Origin: an uncultured Prevotellaceae bacterium
GTDB lineage: Bacteria; Bacteroidota; Bacteroidia; Bacteroidales; Bacteroidaceae
Direction of reading: 5' to 3'
Assembly (NCBI GenBank): GCA_900315565.1
Contig: OMZS01000020.1
Coordinates: 1-64,000, forward strand
Length of the DNA stretch: 64,000 bases
Part shown: positions 26,794-37,073 of the stretch, piece after piece
Layout of the letters: every line of letters begins with the position of its first letter
How positions within the stretch are numbered: the stretch's first letter is position 1
Position numbers and translations under genes: made by a program
The notes under the pieces: model-generated
What the model was told of the DNA's origin: nothing
Database searches by the model: none
What the model saw: the letters and a program-made list of their open reading frames with translations, nothing else

Positions 26794-29463
26794 ATGAACC
26801 ACTTATCCGGAAAAAGCATTCTTTTGGCTTTCGTCTGCCTGCTGTCGGCGAATGCCAATGCCCAATTGTCGAAGAATCCCGACAAGTTTCTTGGCAACAT
26901 CACAACCAGCGGTGCCGTTAACTACGGCAGTTTGGAGTACGCCGACTTATGGAACCAGATTACTCCAGAGAACGAGTCGAAGTGGAGCTCCTGTGAGCCC
27001 CAGCGCGGCAATTTCACGTGGGGTGGAGCCGACGCTGCCTTCAACTATGCCAAACAGCACAATTTCACCTACAAGTTCCACACGTTCATCTGGGGCGGCC
27101 AGTATCCTGGCTGGATGAACAACCTCTCCACCGACGAGCAGTACAAGGCCATCGTGGAGTGGTTTGACGCGGCCAAGAAGCGTTACCCCGACCTGCCCAT
27201 GATTGACGTGGTGAACGAGGCCGTGGCAGGCCACAACCCAGCACCTTATAAGGCAGCCCTCGGCGGCGACGGCAAGACGGGCTACGACTGGATTATCAAA
27301 GCCTTCCAGATGGCTCACGAGCGCTGGCCCAACGCCATTCTCATCTACAACGACTACAACTCCATACGCTGGCAGCACAACGAGTTCATCGAGCTTGTGA
27401 AAACCCTTCGCAACGCCGGTGCGCCCATCGATGCCTACGGACTGCAGTCGCATGAGCTGACCGACATCGACATCAACGAGTTCAAAACAGCCATCGACAA
27501 CCTGAACGACCAACTGAAGATGCCCATGTACAGCACAGAGTACGACATCGGCACCACCAACGACACGCAGCAGGAGAAGCAGTACAAAGACCAGATTCCC
27601 TACATGTGGGAGAAGGACTACTGCGCCGGCATTACCCTGTGGGGCTACATCTACGGCCATACATGGACCGATGGCGGCAACTCGGGACTCATAAGAGAGA
27701 CTACAGAGAATGGCAAGAAGGTGCTTAAAGACCGCCCGGCCATGACTTGGCTGCGCCAATACATGGCCAGCGACAAGGCCAAGAAAGCCAAGAGCCCCTT
27801 CCCCGGCATGAAGAAAGAGGCATCGGTATATGTGGGTGTCAGCGACCTGAAAGCCACAAAAGGCGAAAAGACCACCATCACCATCAACTCAAAGCTGCGC
27901 ACCAAGACCATACAGAGCATCAACCTCTACGTGAACGGCTCGCTCGTGAAGTCGTTTGGCAATGCCAGCAAAAGCACCTACGACTACACACCGCAGTCAA
28001 CAGGCGAGTACGACATCAAGGTCGTAGTCACCGCCACCGACGGCACCACCTACGAGCGCTGGTCGGGCTTCGAGGCTTTCAACCCGCGCCAGGCTTACAA
28101 TAACAACCCCGTCAGTCTGCCCGGAACCATCGAGACAGAAAACTTTGACGAAGGCCCCGAGGGCATTGCCTACCACGACTCCGACACGAAAGACGAAGGC
28201 AACGTGAACTACCGCTCCGACAATGGTGGCGTTGACATCGTGGGTGCCAACGGCAGCGGCCGAGCCATCGGTTACACCGCCGAGGGAGAGTGGCTCGAAT
28301 ACACCGTCAACGTGAAGGAGGCCGGCAACTACTCGTTCGACGCCGATGTGTCGTCGGGCTTCACTACCTCTGCCTTCAGCCTCTCGCTCAACACCAACGA
28401 CGGTGTGAAACCGCTCACCGAGTCTATCGCCGTGCCCTGCGTCAAGGAGAACAGCTGGGACACCTACCGCACCGTTCACGGACGCCTGTCGCTGCCCCTG
28501 GAGGCCGGCAAGCAGATCATCCGCCTCAACATCACTGGCAGCAGCTGCAACATCGACAAGATTGTGTTCAAGCGCATCAACATCGACAAGAACATCAAGG
28601 TGAGCCTTTCGGCCAATCCGTCGCCCGCCACCGTTGGCGAGACCACCAAAATCAAGGCCACCAACACGGGCAGCACCGCCAAGAGCGTCAGACTCTATGC
28701 CAACCGAGTGCTGCTGGCAACAGTCTCGTCGCCGTTCGAATACGACTACAAGCCCGCCACGAAGGGCACCGTTGAAATCAGCGCCATCGCCGTGGATGCC
28801 AACAACAAAGAGTCGGACATTGCCAAGATGACCCTCACGGTGAACAACAAGCGCACAGCCTACAATGGAGTGATTGCCATTCCAGGCACCATCGAGGCCG
28901 AGAACTTCGACAAGGGCGGTGAGGGCTTCACCTACCACGACTCCGACAGCCAGGACGAGGGCAACGAGGGCTACCGTTCCGACAGCGAGGGTGTTGACAT
29001 CGTGCGCGGCGGCAGCGGCTATGCCCTGGGGTACACCGCCAACAACGAATGGCTCGAATATACCGTCAACGTCACCGAGAGCGGCGAATACTCTTACGAG
29101 GCCTACGCCTCGTCGGGCTCAAACAACACCGCCTTCAGCCTCAGTCTGAGTGAGAACGGCAGCCTTACCAAGCTGTGCGACGTCAACGTGGGCAGCACCG
29201 GCAGCTGGGACACCTACAAGACCTTCACCGGCAAGCTGAGCAGGGAGCTCAAAATGGGTCAGCAGGTATTCCGTATCACTATCACCGGTCCCTACTGCAA
29301 CATCGACAAAATTACCCTGAAGTGTACCAAGAGCGGTGTCAGCACCGTGCTCATGGATGCCCAGGAAACCAACGCCCCCGCCTACAACGTGGCAGGCCAG
29401 CGCGTGGGAGCCAACTACAAAGGCATCGTGATTAAGAACGGTAAGAAGTATCTGGCTAAATAA
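26794..29463 (+). CDS. GH10 endo-1,4-beta-xylanase with two CBM6-like modules
   Basis: An 889-residue secreted enzyme that cleaves beta-1,4-xylan. A signal peptide (MNHLSGKSILLAFVCLLSANANAQ) is followed by a GH10 barrel at ~30-335, with the acid/base Glu142 in DVVNEAV, nucleophile Glu249 in STEYDIG, and WNQITPENESKW at the front. Then come an Ig-like linker domain (~345-425), a CBM6-like module (~440-590: GTIETENFDEG, GEWLEYTVNV), a second Ig-like domain and a second CBM6-like module (~690-840). The C-terminal tail YNVAGQRV...IKNGKKYLAK is of the sorting type seen in the LRR gene. The neighbour on the other strand is a GH2 enzyme, so the locus serves plant hemicellulose breakdown. Confidence 0.95.
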   Translation: MNHLSGKSILLAFVCLLSANANAQLSKNPDKFLGNITTSGAVNYGSLEYADLWNQITPENESKWSSCEPQRGNFTWGGADAAFNYAKQHNFTYKFHTFIWGGQYPGWMNNLSTDEQYKAIVEWFDAAKKRYPDLPMIDVVNEAVAGHNPAPYKAALGGDGKTGYDWIIKAFQMAHERWPNAILIYNDYNSIRWQHNEFIELVKTLRNAGAPIDAYGLQSHELTDIDINEFKTAIDNLNDQLKMPMYSTEYDIGTTNDTQQEKQYKDQIPYMWEKDYCAGITLWGYIYGHTWTDGGNSGLIRETTENGKKVLKDRPAMTWLRQYMASDKAKKAKSPFPGMKKEASVYVGVSDLKATKGEKTTITINSKLRTKTIQSINLYVNGSLVKSFGNASKSTYDYTPQSTGEYDIKVVVTATDGTTYERWSGFEAFNPRQAYNNNPVSLPGTIETENFDEGPEGIAYHDSDTKDEGNVNYRSDNGGVDIVGANGSGRAIGYTAEGEWLEYTVNVKEAGNYSFDADVSSGFTTSAFSLSLNTNDGVKPLTESIAVPCVKENSWDTYRTVHGRLSLPLEAGKQIIRLNITGSSCNIDKIVFKRINIDKNIKVSLSANPSPATVGETTKIKATNTGSTAKSVRLYANRVLLATVSSPFEYDYKPATKGTVEISAIAVDANNKESDIAKMTLTVNNKRTAYNGVIAIPGTIEAENFDKGGEGFTYHDSDSQDEGNEGYRSDSEGVDIVRGGSGYALGYTANNEWLEYTVNVTESGEYSYEAYASSGSNNTAFSLSLSENGSLTKLCDVNVGSTGSWDTYKTFTGKLSRELKMGQQVFRITITGPYCNIDKITLKCTKSGVSTVLMDAQETNAPAYNVAGQRVGANYKGIVIKNGKKYLAK

Positions 29464-29478
29464 TAGCAGCGCAAAAAA

Positions 29479-29603
29479 GAAGTAACCGTAAACGGCCTTT
29501 CAAAAACCAATTAATACCCAAGAAAACAGTTGAAAAACCATCATGTTTTTCTTTGTTTTACCTTGTATTTCTTTGTTTTTGAAAGGCCGTTTACGGTTAC
29601 TTC
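29479..29603. repeat. MITE-like inverted-repeat element, family A copy 2
   Basis: Arms GAAGTAACCGTAAACGGCC and GGCCGTTTACGGTTACTTC, continuing into TTTCAAAAACC / TTTGTTTTTGAAA. The stem sequence differs from the other copies, but both arms changed together, so pairing is kept. It lies between the convergent xylanase and GH2 genes. Confidence 0.88.
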
Positions 29604-29634
29604 TTTCTATCAAAGAGCTTACTTATTATCCTCT

Positions 29635-32073
29635 TTACTTTTCCTGAATCTCCATTTTTCCTTCTTTCAGCCCTTGGCTGTTGCATGTGATCACCAGCTT
29701 CGAGGCTGCCGTGCGGCCGCTCTGTACGAGCACCTGAGCCAGTCCGTTGAAGGCCGGAATGCTGAACTCATGGCAGTCTTGCGTATTGGGATGGTCGGCA
29801 CCCAGATACGAGGGGTCGCCATTGCCCACACCCAGAATGCGGCCGTCGCCCTCAAGCCTGAAGCGGAGCTCCGGACATGCGTCGGGCACCACGCGACCCT
29901 TGCTGTCGAGCACCTCAACCGTCACCACGGCCACGTCGCGCCCGTCGGCAAGAATGCTGCTGCGGTCGGTCTTCAACACTAGCTTGGCAGCCGGCTTGGT
30001 GGTCTCAATGGTTTGCGTCAGCTGTCGGCGTCCGTTCTTATAGCCCGTAGCCACAACCTTGCCGGGCTGGTAAGTAGCCTTCCATTTCAGGTGCCCGTTC
30101 TTGGGCATTGACTGGCGGCCCAGATTTTTCCCATTGACGGTGAGTTCCACCTCGTCGCAGTTGCTGTAGGCCCAGATTTCCACCTCCTCGCCCTCGTGTC
30201 CTTGCAGGTTCCAGTGGGGGAAGATGTGAAGCACGGGCTCGTCGGTCCACCAGGCCTTCAGATACCACGCCTCGTCTTTCCAGAAACCGCAGTAGTCCAG
30301 TATGCCAAACTCCGACTCATGGGCAGGATACTTCAGCGGGTTGGGCTCGCCGCGATAGTCGAAGCCCGTCCAGTAGAACAGTCCGGCGGCCCAGGGGCGC
30401 TCGGCGTAGAACTTCCACCCGCGCTCAATCACGTTCTCCACGTGGTGATGGGTGGTGTCGCGGTTCATCGACACCATGTGTCCGGGTTGGTCGGGCGAGT
30501 TGAAATAAACGCCACGCGTGCCGCAGCCGGTGGTTTCCTCGGTACCCACAATCTTCCATGTGGGGTTCTGTTTTTTGCGGTTGTCCACATCGTTCTGCAC
30601 AATGTAGTTGAATCCCACCACGTCAAGCCCCTTGATCATTTCGCCGCCGCCGGCATTGGCGATGGTCGAGTGGCGTGTGGGGTCAAGCAGCCGCGTGTAT
30701 TCGCGCATGGCCGCAGCAATGCGGGTGCCCTGCACGGTGTTCTCCATGCCCCACTCCTCGTTGCCGTCGCTCCAGAGCACCACCGAGGGATGGTTGCGGT
30801 CGCGGCGCACCATGTTCTCCAGCAGCCGCAGGTGATGCTCGTTGATGCCGGTAAGGCGGTTCTCGTCAATCACCAGAATGCCCTCGCGGTCGCAGATGTC
30901 GAGCAGGGCGGGTGTCATGGGGTTGTGGGAGGCGCGGTAGGCATTGCAGCCCATCTTCTTTAGCTCGCGTATGCGCCACGCCTGCAGCGCATCGGGAATG
31001 GCCGCGCCCACACCGGCATGGTCCTGGTGCAGGTTGACGCCCTTCAGCTTCACGGGCTGGCCGTTGAGCAGAAAACCGCGGTCGGCGTCGAACTCCACCT
31101 CGCGAAGTCCCGTGGTGGTGACATACACGTCGGTCACCTTGCCGTCAACCTTCACCGTGGTTTCCACGCGGTAGAGATAGGGGTCGGTGGTGCTCCACAG
31201 GTGCGGACGCTCCACGCTCATCAGCTGCTGGCAGCCGCGCGTCTCTTTTGGTTTCAAAGTGATGCGTATGGTCTCTGCACGGGCCGTCTCGCGCCCGTCG
31301 CCGTCTATGAGCCGTTGCTCCACCTCACACTGCGCCGTGCTGAGCGAGCTGTTGGTCACGTCGGTTTCCACATGTAGCGTGGCCGCATTGTAGGGAGCCT
31401 TCAGGTCTGCATAAACAAAGGTGCCGAAGGTGGCCACGCCCACGGCTGGCCGTTTCTCCAGCCACACGTCGCGGTAAATGCCCGCCCCCTCGTAAAACCA
31501 GCCTTCCTCGAGCGTAGCATCGGCGCGCACACAGATAAGGTTGTCGCCACCGTAGTTCACATACTCGGTCACGTCATAGACCTGCGTAGCATAGCCGCTG
31601 GGCTCGGTACCCATGTAGAAGCCGTTGAACCACACGCGGGCGTTGCGGAAGATGCCGTCGAAGCGCAGCAGCAGCCGTTTGCCCAGGTCGCCCTCGGGAA
31701 TCGTCAGCGTGCGGCGGTACCATCCCACGCTCGTCTCGGGATATTTGTAGCCCACGGTTTTGTAGCCGTGCGAGTGGCTGGCCTCCGCGGCATAGGGCAG
31801 CGTGCAGACCCAGTCGTGAGGCACGCTCACCGTCTGCCACCCTTTGTCGTCGAACTTCGCCGAATAAGGCCCCTCGTTGTGAATGGAGTTGGCCTTGGTA
31901 AGATAGTTGAAATACTCCGTGCCGCAGCCGAAGTCCTTGGCCGGGTCGGAGGCATTGCCAAAGGCAAACCGCCAACCCTCGTTGAGAAGCACCTGCTCGC
32001 GCACGCTCTGCGCCCAGGCCACGGTGACAGCCAGACAGACTGCTGCCCACAATGTAATGATTCTGCTTTTCAT
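29635..32073 (-). CDS. Glycoside hydrolase family 2 (beta-galactosidase-like)
   Basis: An 812-residue secreted GH2 enzyme. Signal peptide MKSRIITLWAAVCLAVTVAWAQ; sugar-binding jelly-roll at ~25-200 (WQTVSVPHDW, VGWYRRTLTIP, GYATQVYDVTEYV); Ig-like domain ~210-320; TIM barrel from ~325 (LKGVNLHQDHAGVG, NAYRASHNPMTPALLDICDREG). The acid/base is Glu439 in WSDGNEEWG and the nucleophile is probably Glu512 in GTEETTG. C-terminal beta domains (~620-812) follow. Substrate is probably a beta-galactoside or related hemicellulose side chain. It is transcribed toward the xylanase but from its own promoter. Confidence 0.9.
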   Translation of the reverse strand: MKSRIITLWAAVCLAVTVAWAQSVREQVLLNEGWRFAFGNASDPAKDFGCGTEYFNYLTKANSIHNEGPYSAKFDDKGWQTVSVPHDWVCTLPYAAEASHSHGYKTVGYKYPETSVGWYRRTLTIPEGDLGKRLLLRFDGIFRNARVWFNGFYMGTEPSGYATQVYDVTEYVNYGGDNLICVRADATLEEGWFYEGAGIYRDVWLEKRPAVGVATFGTFVYADLKAPYNAATLHVETDVTNSSLSTAQCEVEQRLIDGDGRETARAETIRITLKPKETRGCQQLMSVERPHLWSTTDPYLYRVETTVKVDGKVTDVYVTTTGLREVEFDADRGFLLNGQPVKLKGVNLHQDHAGVGAAIPDALQAWRIRELKKMGCNAYRASHNPMTPALLDICDREGILVIDENRLTGINEHHLRLLENMVRRDRNHPSVVLWSDGNEEWGMENTVQGTRIAAAMREYTRLLDPTRHSTIANAGGGEMIKGLDVVGFNYIVQNDVDNRKKQNPTWKIVGTEETTGCGTRGVYFNSPDQPGHMVSMNRDTTHHHVENVIERGWKFYAERPWAAGLFYWTGFDYRGEPNPLKYPAHESEFGILDYCGFWKDEAWYLKAWWTDEPVLHIFPHWNLQGHEGEEVEIWAYSNCDEVELTVNGKNLGRQSMPKNGHLKWKATYQPGKVVATGYKNGRRQLTQTIETTKPAAKLVLKTDRSSILADGRDVAVVTVEVLDSKGRVVPDACPELRFRLEGDGRILGVGNGDPSYLGADHPNTQDCHEFSIPAFNGLAQVLVQSGRTAASKLVITCNSQGLKEGKMEIQEK

Positions 32074-32109
32074 GTCGCTTTTTTATAATGGTTAGTAACT
32101 TTTTCTGTG

Positions 32110-32117
32110 CAAAGTTA
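32110..32117 (-). promoter_or_regulatory. -7 promoter element of the GH2 gene
   Basis: TAACTTTG on the minus strand, 36 bases before the ATG at 32073. Confidence 0.6.
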
Positions 32118-32231
32118 ATCACTTTTTCCTCAACCGCCAAGGCCTTGGTGCTATTTTTTCAATTCAACCGTCGCAGGCAAAGTAAACAAGGAACTCAAGG
32201 AATTTGCCTTTTTTATTCATAAGTATATTAT

Positions 32232-32363
32232 TTACGCTCCGCGCCTTTAAAAAAACCAAGAAAAACCAGGAAAAACGAATAAAAACCGAGACTTTACTAA
32301 TAAAAACCTGTTTTTCCTTGTTTGCTTTTGTTTTTCTTTGTTTTTGAAAGGCGCAGAGCGTAA
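32232..32363. repeat. MITE-like inverted-repeat element, family A copy 3
   Basis: Arms TTACGCTCCGCGCC and GGCGCAGAGCGTAA, followed inward by AAAAACCAAGAAAAACC and the complementary TTGTTTTTCTTTGTTTTTG. A TTTATTCATAAG block lies just outside the left arm. It lies in the gap upstream of the GH2 gene. Confidence 0.85.
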
Positions 32364-33022
32364 TCAATTTGTCCGCAAAATTTGTCGGATTTAACGCAAA
32401 ATTAACACTATAGAGGCCGTTTTTGCAAGCAAAGAAAAAATCGCCACCAAATATGCGAAAAATGGTGTTTTCTTTAAAATGCGTTATTTCAGTCACTTAC
32501 ACAAACAACACCTTGCTTTGGAAAATTATTTCACGACGATAAAAAATTCCCACACGGTGGGACTTTTTTTGTGGCGCGAAAAAAGCACGTACTTTTTGCC
32601 AAAAATCAGCCCCAAATAGCCAATATTTCACCCATTTTTGACTTCCGGCTGCTTTTTTCTGCTCATTGAGACTCCAAAACTCTGCTCAAAAACGCCCGTT
32701 TGTGCAACTTTTGCCGCTAGAATTCATTTTTACACAGCCATCAGCCGTGTCAGAAAATTTCAGAATTTCACATTTGTTCACAACCACAGCCTTTTGAAAT
32801 CTTTATTACAGAACTATCGGAAAAGACAGAAATTTCAGAAATAATTATTCTCATTATTCTAATTCGTTTCTAAATAGATACTTTCCATGGATTCAGAGCA
32901 ATTTCTGTATTTCTGTCTTTTCCGCAATGCAATCTTTCTTTTTCTGAAATGTCTGTGTTTTCTGTCTTTTCTGTAATGCAACAATTATTTTTCCAAACTC
33001 CGAAAAAATCATCGAGTTTTTC
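32364..33022. other. Long AT-rich region upstream of the large surface-protein gene
   Basis: About 660 bases without a supported gene. It contains an imperfect 24-bp inverted repeat: CGGAAAAGACAGAAAT at 32818 and its complement ATTTCTGTCTTTTCCG ending near 32924. The second arm is part of a direct repeat (TTTCTGTCTTTT followed by CGCAATGCAA or TGTAATGCAA) present twice between about 32900 and 32982. Confidence 0.6.
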
Positions 33023-33053
33023 TTTGCCGTATCCCCATTTCTTTGTACTTTTG
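33023..33053 (+). promoter_or_regulatory. Complete Bacteroidetes promoter of the large surface-protein gene
   Basis: TTTG at 33023-33026, 19 bases, then TACTTTTG at 33046-33053. The ATG at 33102 follows after a leader of about 40 bases. Confidence 0.75.
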
Positions 33054-33101
33054 CAACTTGCATATGTCTTTTTGTTTCGAAAAACAAGAAACAAAAATAA
33101 A

Positions 33102-36100
33102 ATGAAACACACCAAACAACTATTTCTTTTGCTACTGTTGGCGATAGTCAGCAACGTGGCAGCGTGGGGAGAAACCTACAAATTGACCATTAAGACTGAT
33201 GATTTTAATGGCGCCAGTTATGCTGCCAATAATATCAAAAAAACCTCACAGGCAGTGTCCACTTCTGACGATAGTAAAACTTATGAAGTGGAATGGACTT
33301 CTTATCAAGTAATGCTCCAAGCGGGATTGATGCAATGGCAGAAAAGTGCAGGCTCAATTTATAATAATACAGACTTAGGCACAATAATTAGTGTGAATGT
33401 TACAAGTTCTGCAGGAACCTTTACTACTTATTATGGCTCAGAGCTAAAACCCTCATCGAATACAACTGTAGGGGGTGGCTTCTTTTTGACAAAAGTTGGT
33501 AGTGCTACAGGTTATACATCGAAAATAGAAGTTGTTTTTACGATAGACGATTCGCCGAGCACTCTTACAGACCTTACCACCTTTAAGTTTGCCGATGCCT
33601 CCCCGACTATAAACTTGCTGAATGAAACTACATATAGTCAGGATGTTACTGTTGCACCATCAGACTATGATGGAAAAAACACCTATGCGCTCTCAAACAA
33701 CACAGCAGGAGCTACAATTTCTGGCTCTACAGTAAAAGTTTCTCAAGCTGGCTCTGTAAAAGTAACGGCCTCGGGAACTGCCACTACGAAATATAATAAG
33801 CCTAACGATGCTTCTTATGTTTTAACTGTAACTAACATCGGGGGAAGTACGGTACCTACAGCTCTTTTAAAAGAAACTTTTGATAAATTTAGTTCAACTG
33901 GTGGTAATGATGGACAGTTTTCTGGAAATGTTGCATCAGCTACTTTTTCGACTTCAAATACAGATGTTAATTGGACAAAAGCAGGGAAAGTATATGCTGC
34001 AAATAAATGTGCTAGAATTGGTTCAACAGCAGAGGATGGGTCGATTACTTCGCCTGTAGTTTCTTTGACAGGAGACGAAGTGATGACGTTCAGAATGGCA
34101 GGCTGGAATAATAGTGGTGTTCATAAATTAGTGGTAATAATTACTTACGGTGATAATAAAAAATCTCAAAAGACTTTTACTGCTACAAATGGCGAGTGGA
34201 AAACGTTCACATGGAATTTGGCTGATTATACTCCTAAAATACAAGGTAATGCAACTATCGAGTTTTCTGGACGTTGCTTCTTCATAGATGATATATGTGT
34301 GCCGTCTGTTGGTGAGGATTTTATTTCAGCCCCCGCCATAAGTCCTGCTGGTGGCTCATTTTCTGATACTCAAGAGGTAACTATTACGGCTGGTGAAGGT
34401 TGTACTATTTATTATTCTTTAGACGGCACTGATCCAAGTACAGAAAGTACTGTTTATACAGCTCCATTTATTATTAACACTACTACTACCGTTAAAGCAA
34501 TTGCTATTAAAGATGGGAAAAGCAGTAGTGTAGCTTCTGCAACGTTTTCTAAGCATAAAGCAGATCCCAAACTCGCTTTCTCTGAGACAAGTGTCACAGC
34601 CAACATTGGAGAAAGTTTTACTCCCCCGACATTGTCTTACGCTGAGGGCTATCACGGCACTATCACCTATTCGAGCTCTAACTCAGCCATAACGGTCAAT
34701 ACTTCTACAGGCGAAGTTTCGTTTGATGCCTCGGCAGCAGGTAAAACAACAACCATCACCGCTACAGCATCAGAAACCGACAACTTTAGTGCAGGAACAG
34801 TATCGTATGTACTGACAGTGGTCAATCCCAATGCCATCGAGGGAAATTTGAATAATGAGACTTTCGGTACTAATTATACTGGTTCGATAACAGATTTTGT
34901 TTCTGCTTCAGGAAATATAGGTACTGTAACTGTAACCTATGCAAGAGCAGATGCACAATATGCTTATATTAACGATAGTCAAATCAGAATGTATAATGGC
35001 AGTAAATTGTCATTCACTGCACCTGAAGGAGTGTATATTCTTTCATTGACATTTAATAGAGAACTTGCTGATTGTAGTTCTGACAAGGGAACTATTAGTG
35101 GAAATACATGGTTGCCTGGTGACGGGGAGAATGTCAATTCTGTAACTATTACAAGTGGAGGTTCTAGCAACTTGCAGTTGTCAACGGTTGCTATAACATT
35201 ATCGGAATCGGGAACAGCAGTGCAGCGTCCGAGTATTTCTCCATTAAGTGGTACACAGATTGATGAAAAAACACAGATTAAAATAACAAGCGAAGAGGGA
35301 ACCACCATCTATTACACCACCGATGGCAGTGATCCCGTGAAGGACGGCGCACTCACCGGTACAGCCAAGGCATACACGGGCGCTTTCACTCTTTCCAAGG
35401 CTGGCACTGTGAAAGCGGTGGCCAGGGATGCAGAGGGCAACTTTAGCATCATCGCTTCGGCTACCTATAATTATAATGGAACGGTAAGTTTGCCATACTA
35501 CGAGCGTTTCGATGCAGGACTGGGCAACTTCCTTTCTGTATGGAAAGGTGAAGTGAAATGGGATTTCAAATCACATGACGCAACACCTGAATTCATTGCA
35601 AAATATGGCGAGGAGCGTAAATATGCATACGCGAGTAGAAAAAGTGATGAAGTGGATTCTAAAACGGGAATGGCTCGCTTGGTTTCTCCTATAATCGATT
35701 TGAAAAACATCTCTAATGCGAAATTCAGTTTTATTCATGCTGGTGCTTACTTCACCGAAGCGAATAAAGCCAATACTTGCAAGGTGCAGATTATTACCGA
35801 TGAGGGAGGAAGGATTTTATCTGATGAGTCTGTGCTTAATGCAGATGCTAACTGGAAGAGTTTGGCCATTCCTACTTGGTTTGAAACGAATACTACTTTC
35901 CCGCGTACGAATTCTGGTGACATAGATTTGAGTGCATATAAAGATAAGAAAGTGCGTATCTGTTTCTTGTATGATGCTACAGATGATAGTAACTATGGTA
36001 GATGGAACGTTGACCAGATTTCTATCCGTGGTGAGGTGGATGTTGAAATTGTAAACATTGCTCAGCCTTTGGGTGCCACGGGCGAAGGCTACACCACTTA

Positions 36101-36734
36101 CGTGACGAAGAATGACATTAACGCAGCTGCAACACGCACAGAAAAGGGTGTCAAGCTATACAAGGTTGTGGAGTTCGACAAGCGTAATGTAGTATTGGTG
36201 CAACTCGGTTTGGGTGCAGGAACGGTAGGTCAGAGCACTTACTCGGAAACTGTGGTTCCCGCCGAAACACCAATCTTGGTGAAGGGTGAATTCGGCGAGC
36301 GCGAGTTGGTGCTGGTTAACAGCCAAGAGGTGATTCCCAAGCTCCGCGGCAACCTGCTGCGCAGCGCCGTCGAGGGAGTTACTCCTACTGCAGATGATGC
36401 TATATTTGTGCTGCAATATCCTCAGTCGGTAGGTGCGTATGGTTTCCACAAGCTGAAAACTGACCGTGAACTGATAGGCCGCAAGGCTTATCTGAACGGA
36501 GTTGACGAAGTGGAGACACTGACTACACAGACTAATTCTGCAAAGGGCGTGTTCTTGTTCGGCGAGGAAGAGGATGTGTTGCCATTAAGCATTCAGCAGT
36601 TGGATGTGCATGCTTCTTCTGTTATTTACAATGATGGCATTTACGATCTGATGGGCCGTAAGGTGAACGCGTCGAATGGCCATCTTCCCAAGGGAATCTA
36701 TGTGGTGAAAGGAAAGAAATTTGTGGTTAAATAA
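33102..36734 (+). CDS. Large secreted surface protein with chitobiase-like repeat domains
   Basis: A 1210-residue protein starting with a signal peptide (MKHTKQLFLLLLLAIVSNVAAWG). It contains a chain of Ig-like and choice-of-anchor-type beta domains. At least two chitobiase C-terminal-like repeats (CHB_HEX_C type) are present: CTIYYSLDGTDPSTESTVYTAP near residue 437 and TTIYYTTDGSDPVKDGAL near 730. A jelly-roll-like domain with WNVDQISIRGEV lies near 970, and the C-terminal sorting tail is IYDLMGRKV...GIYVVKGKKFVVK. No catalytic domain was recognised, so it is probably an adhesin or glycan-binding structural protein. The frame open upstream to 32949 is promoter sequence. The gene is more AT-rich than its neighbours. 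Confidence 0.8.
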   Translation: MKHTKQLFLLLLLAIVSNVAAWGETYKLTIKTDDFNGASYAANNIKKTSQAVSTSDDSKTYEVEWTSYQVMLQAGLMQWQKSAGSIYNNTDLGTIISVNVTSSAGTFTTYYGSELKPSSNTTVGGGFFLTKVGSATGYTSKIEVVFTIDDSPSTLTDLTTFKFADASPTINLLNETTYSQDVTVAPSDYDGKNTYALSNNTAGATISGSTVKVSQAGSVKVTASGTATTKYNKPNDASYVLTVTNIGGSTVPTALLKETFDKFSSTGGNDGQFSGNVASATFSTSNTDVNWTKAGKVYAANKCARIGSTAEDGSITSPVVSLTGDEVMTFRMAGWNNSGVHKLVVIITYGDNKKSQKTFTATNGEWKTFTWNLADYTPKIQGNATIEFSGRCFFIDDICVPSVGEDFISAPAISPAGGSFSDTQEVTITAGEGCTIYYSLDGTDPSTESTVYTAPFIINTTTTVKAIAIKDGKSSSVASATFSKHKADPKLAFSETSVTANIGESFTPPTLSYAEGYHGTITYSSSNSAITVNTSTGEVSFDASAAGKTTTITATASETDNFSAGTVSYVLTVVNPNAIEGNLNNETFGTNYTGSITDFVSASGNIGTVTVTYARADAQYAYINDSQIRMYNGSKLSFTAPEGVYILSLTFNRELADCSSDKGTISGNTWLPGDGENVNSVTITSGGSSNLQLSTVAITLSESGTAVQRPSISPLSGTQIDEKTQIKITSEEGTTIYYTTDGSDPVKDGALTGTAKAYTGAFTLSKAGTVKAVARDAEGNFSIIASATYNYNGTVSLPYYERFDAGLGNFLSVWKGEVKWDFKSHDATPEFIAKYGEERKYAYASRKSDEVDSKTGMARLVSPIIDLKNISNAKFSFIHAGAYFTEANKANTCKVQIITDEGGRILSDESVLNADANWKSLAIPTWFETNTTFPRTNSGDIDLSAYKDKKVRICFLYDATDDSNYGRWNVDQISIRGEVDVEIVNIAQPLGATGEGYTTYVTKNDINAAATRTEKGVKLYKVVEFDKRNVVLVQLGLGAGTVGQSTYSETVVPAETPILVKGEFGERELVLVNSQEVIPKLRGNLLRSAVEGVTPTADDAIFVLQYPQSVGAYGFHKLKTDRELIGRKAYLNGVDEVETLTTQTNSAKGVFLFGEEEDVLPLSIQQLDVHASSVIYNDGIYDLMGRKVNASNGHLPKGIYVVKGKKFVVK

Positions 36735-36758
36735 TCAAAAGGAAAGGAGAACAGAAAA

Positions 36759-36944
36759 ATGAAAAAGTATATATATGTAAAGCCTGAGCTCGAGATTGTT
36801 GCCACGAATGTGAAACTTCTTGACACCATGCCCAAGGACAGTAAAACGTACGAAGAAGACCCGATTCTTGGCAAGGAAACCCAATGGATGGAAGAGTCGA
36901 AAGATGATGACTTGATTCACCAAAGGAATCTTTGGGACGAATAA
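36759..36944 (+). CDS. Small conserved-type protein, 61 residues, function unknown
   Basis: The ORF begins MKKYIYVKPELEIVATNVKLLDT and ends with an acidic stretch (EESKDDDLIHQRNLWDE). It starts 24 bases after the surface-protein stop, behind an AAAGGAGAA sequence, and ends just before a strong terminator, so it is the second gene of that transcript. Short proteins beginning MKK.Y.KPE.E followed by a hydrophobic run are frequent next to secreted proteins in Bacteroidales. I know of no assigned function. There is no signal peptide or membrane segment. Confidence 0.65.
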   Translation: MKKYIYVKPELEIVATNVKLLDTMPKDSKTYEEDPILGKETQWMEESKDDDLIHQRNLWDE

Positions 36945-36949
36945 AATAA

Positions 36950-37003
36950 AAGAAGAATGAAGAATTTTGCATTTCAGTGAAAGCAAAATTCTTCATTCTT
37001 CTT
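36950..37003 (+). terminator. Perfect 21-bp hairpin terminator
   Basis: AAGAAGAATGAAGAATTTTG plus C (36950-36970) pairs with its exact complement at 36983-37003 across a 12-base loop, six bases after the small ORF stop. Confidence 0.82.
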
Positions 37004-37073
37004 TATTGGGTTCGCTCAAAAAAAGTATTCACTTGATGAAAATGATGGTAATACGATGCGCAGCTTGCCAAAT

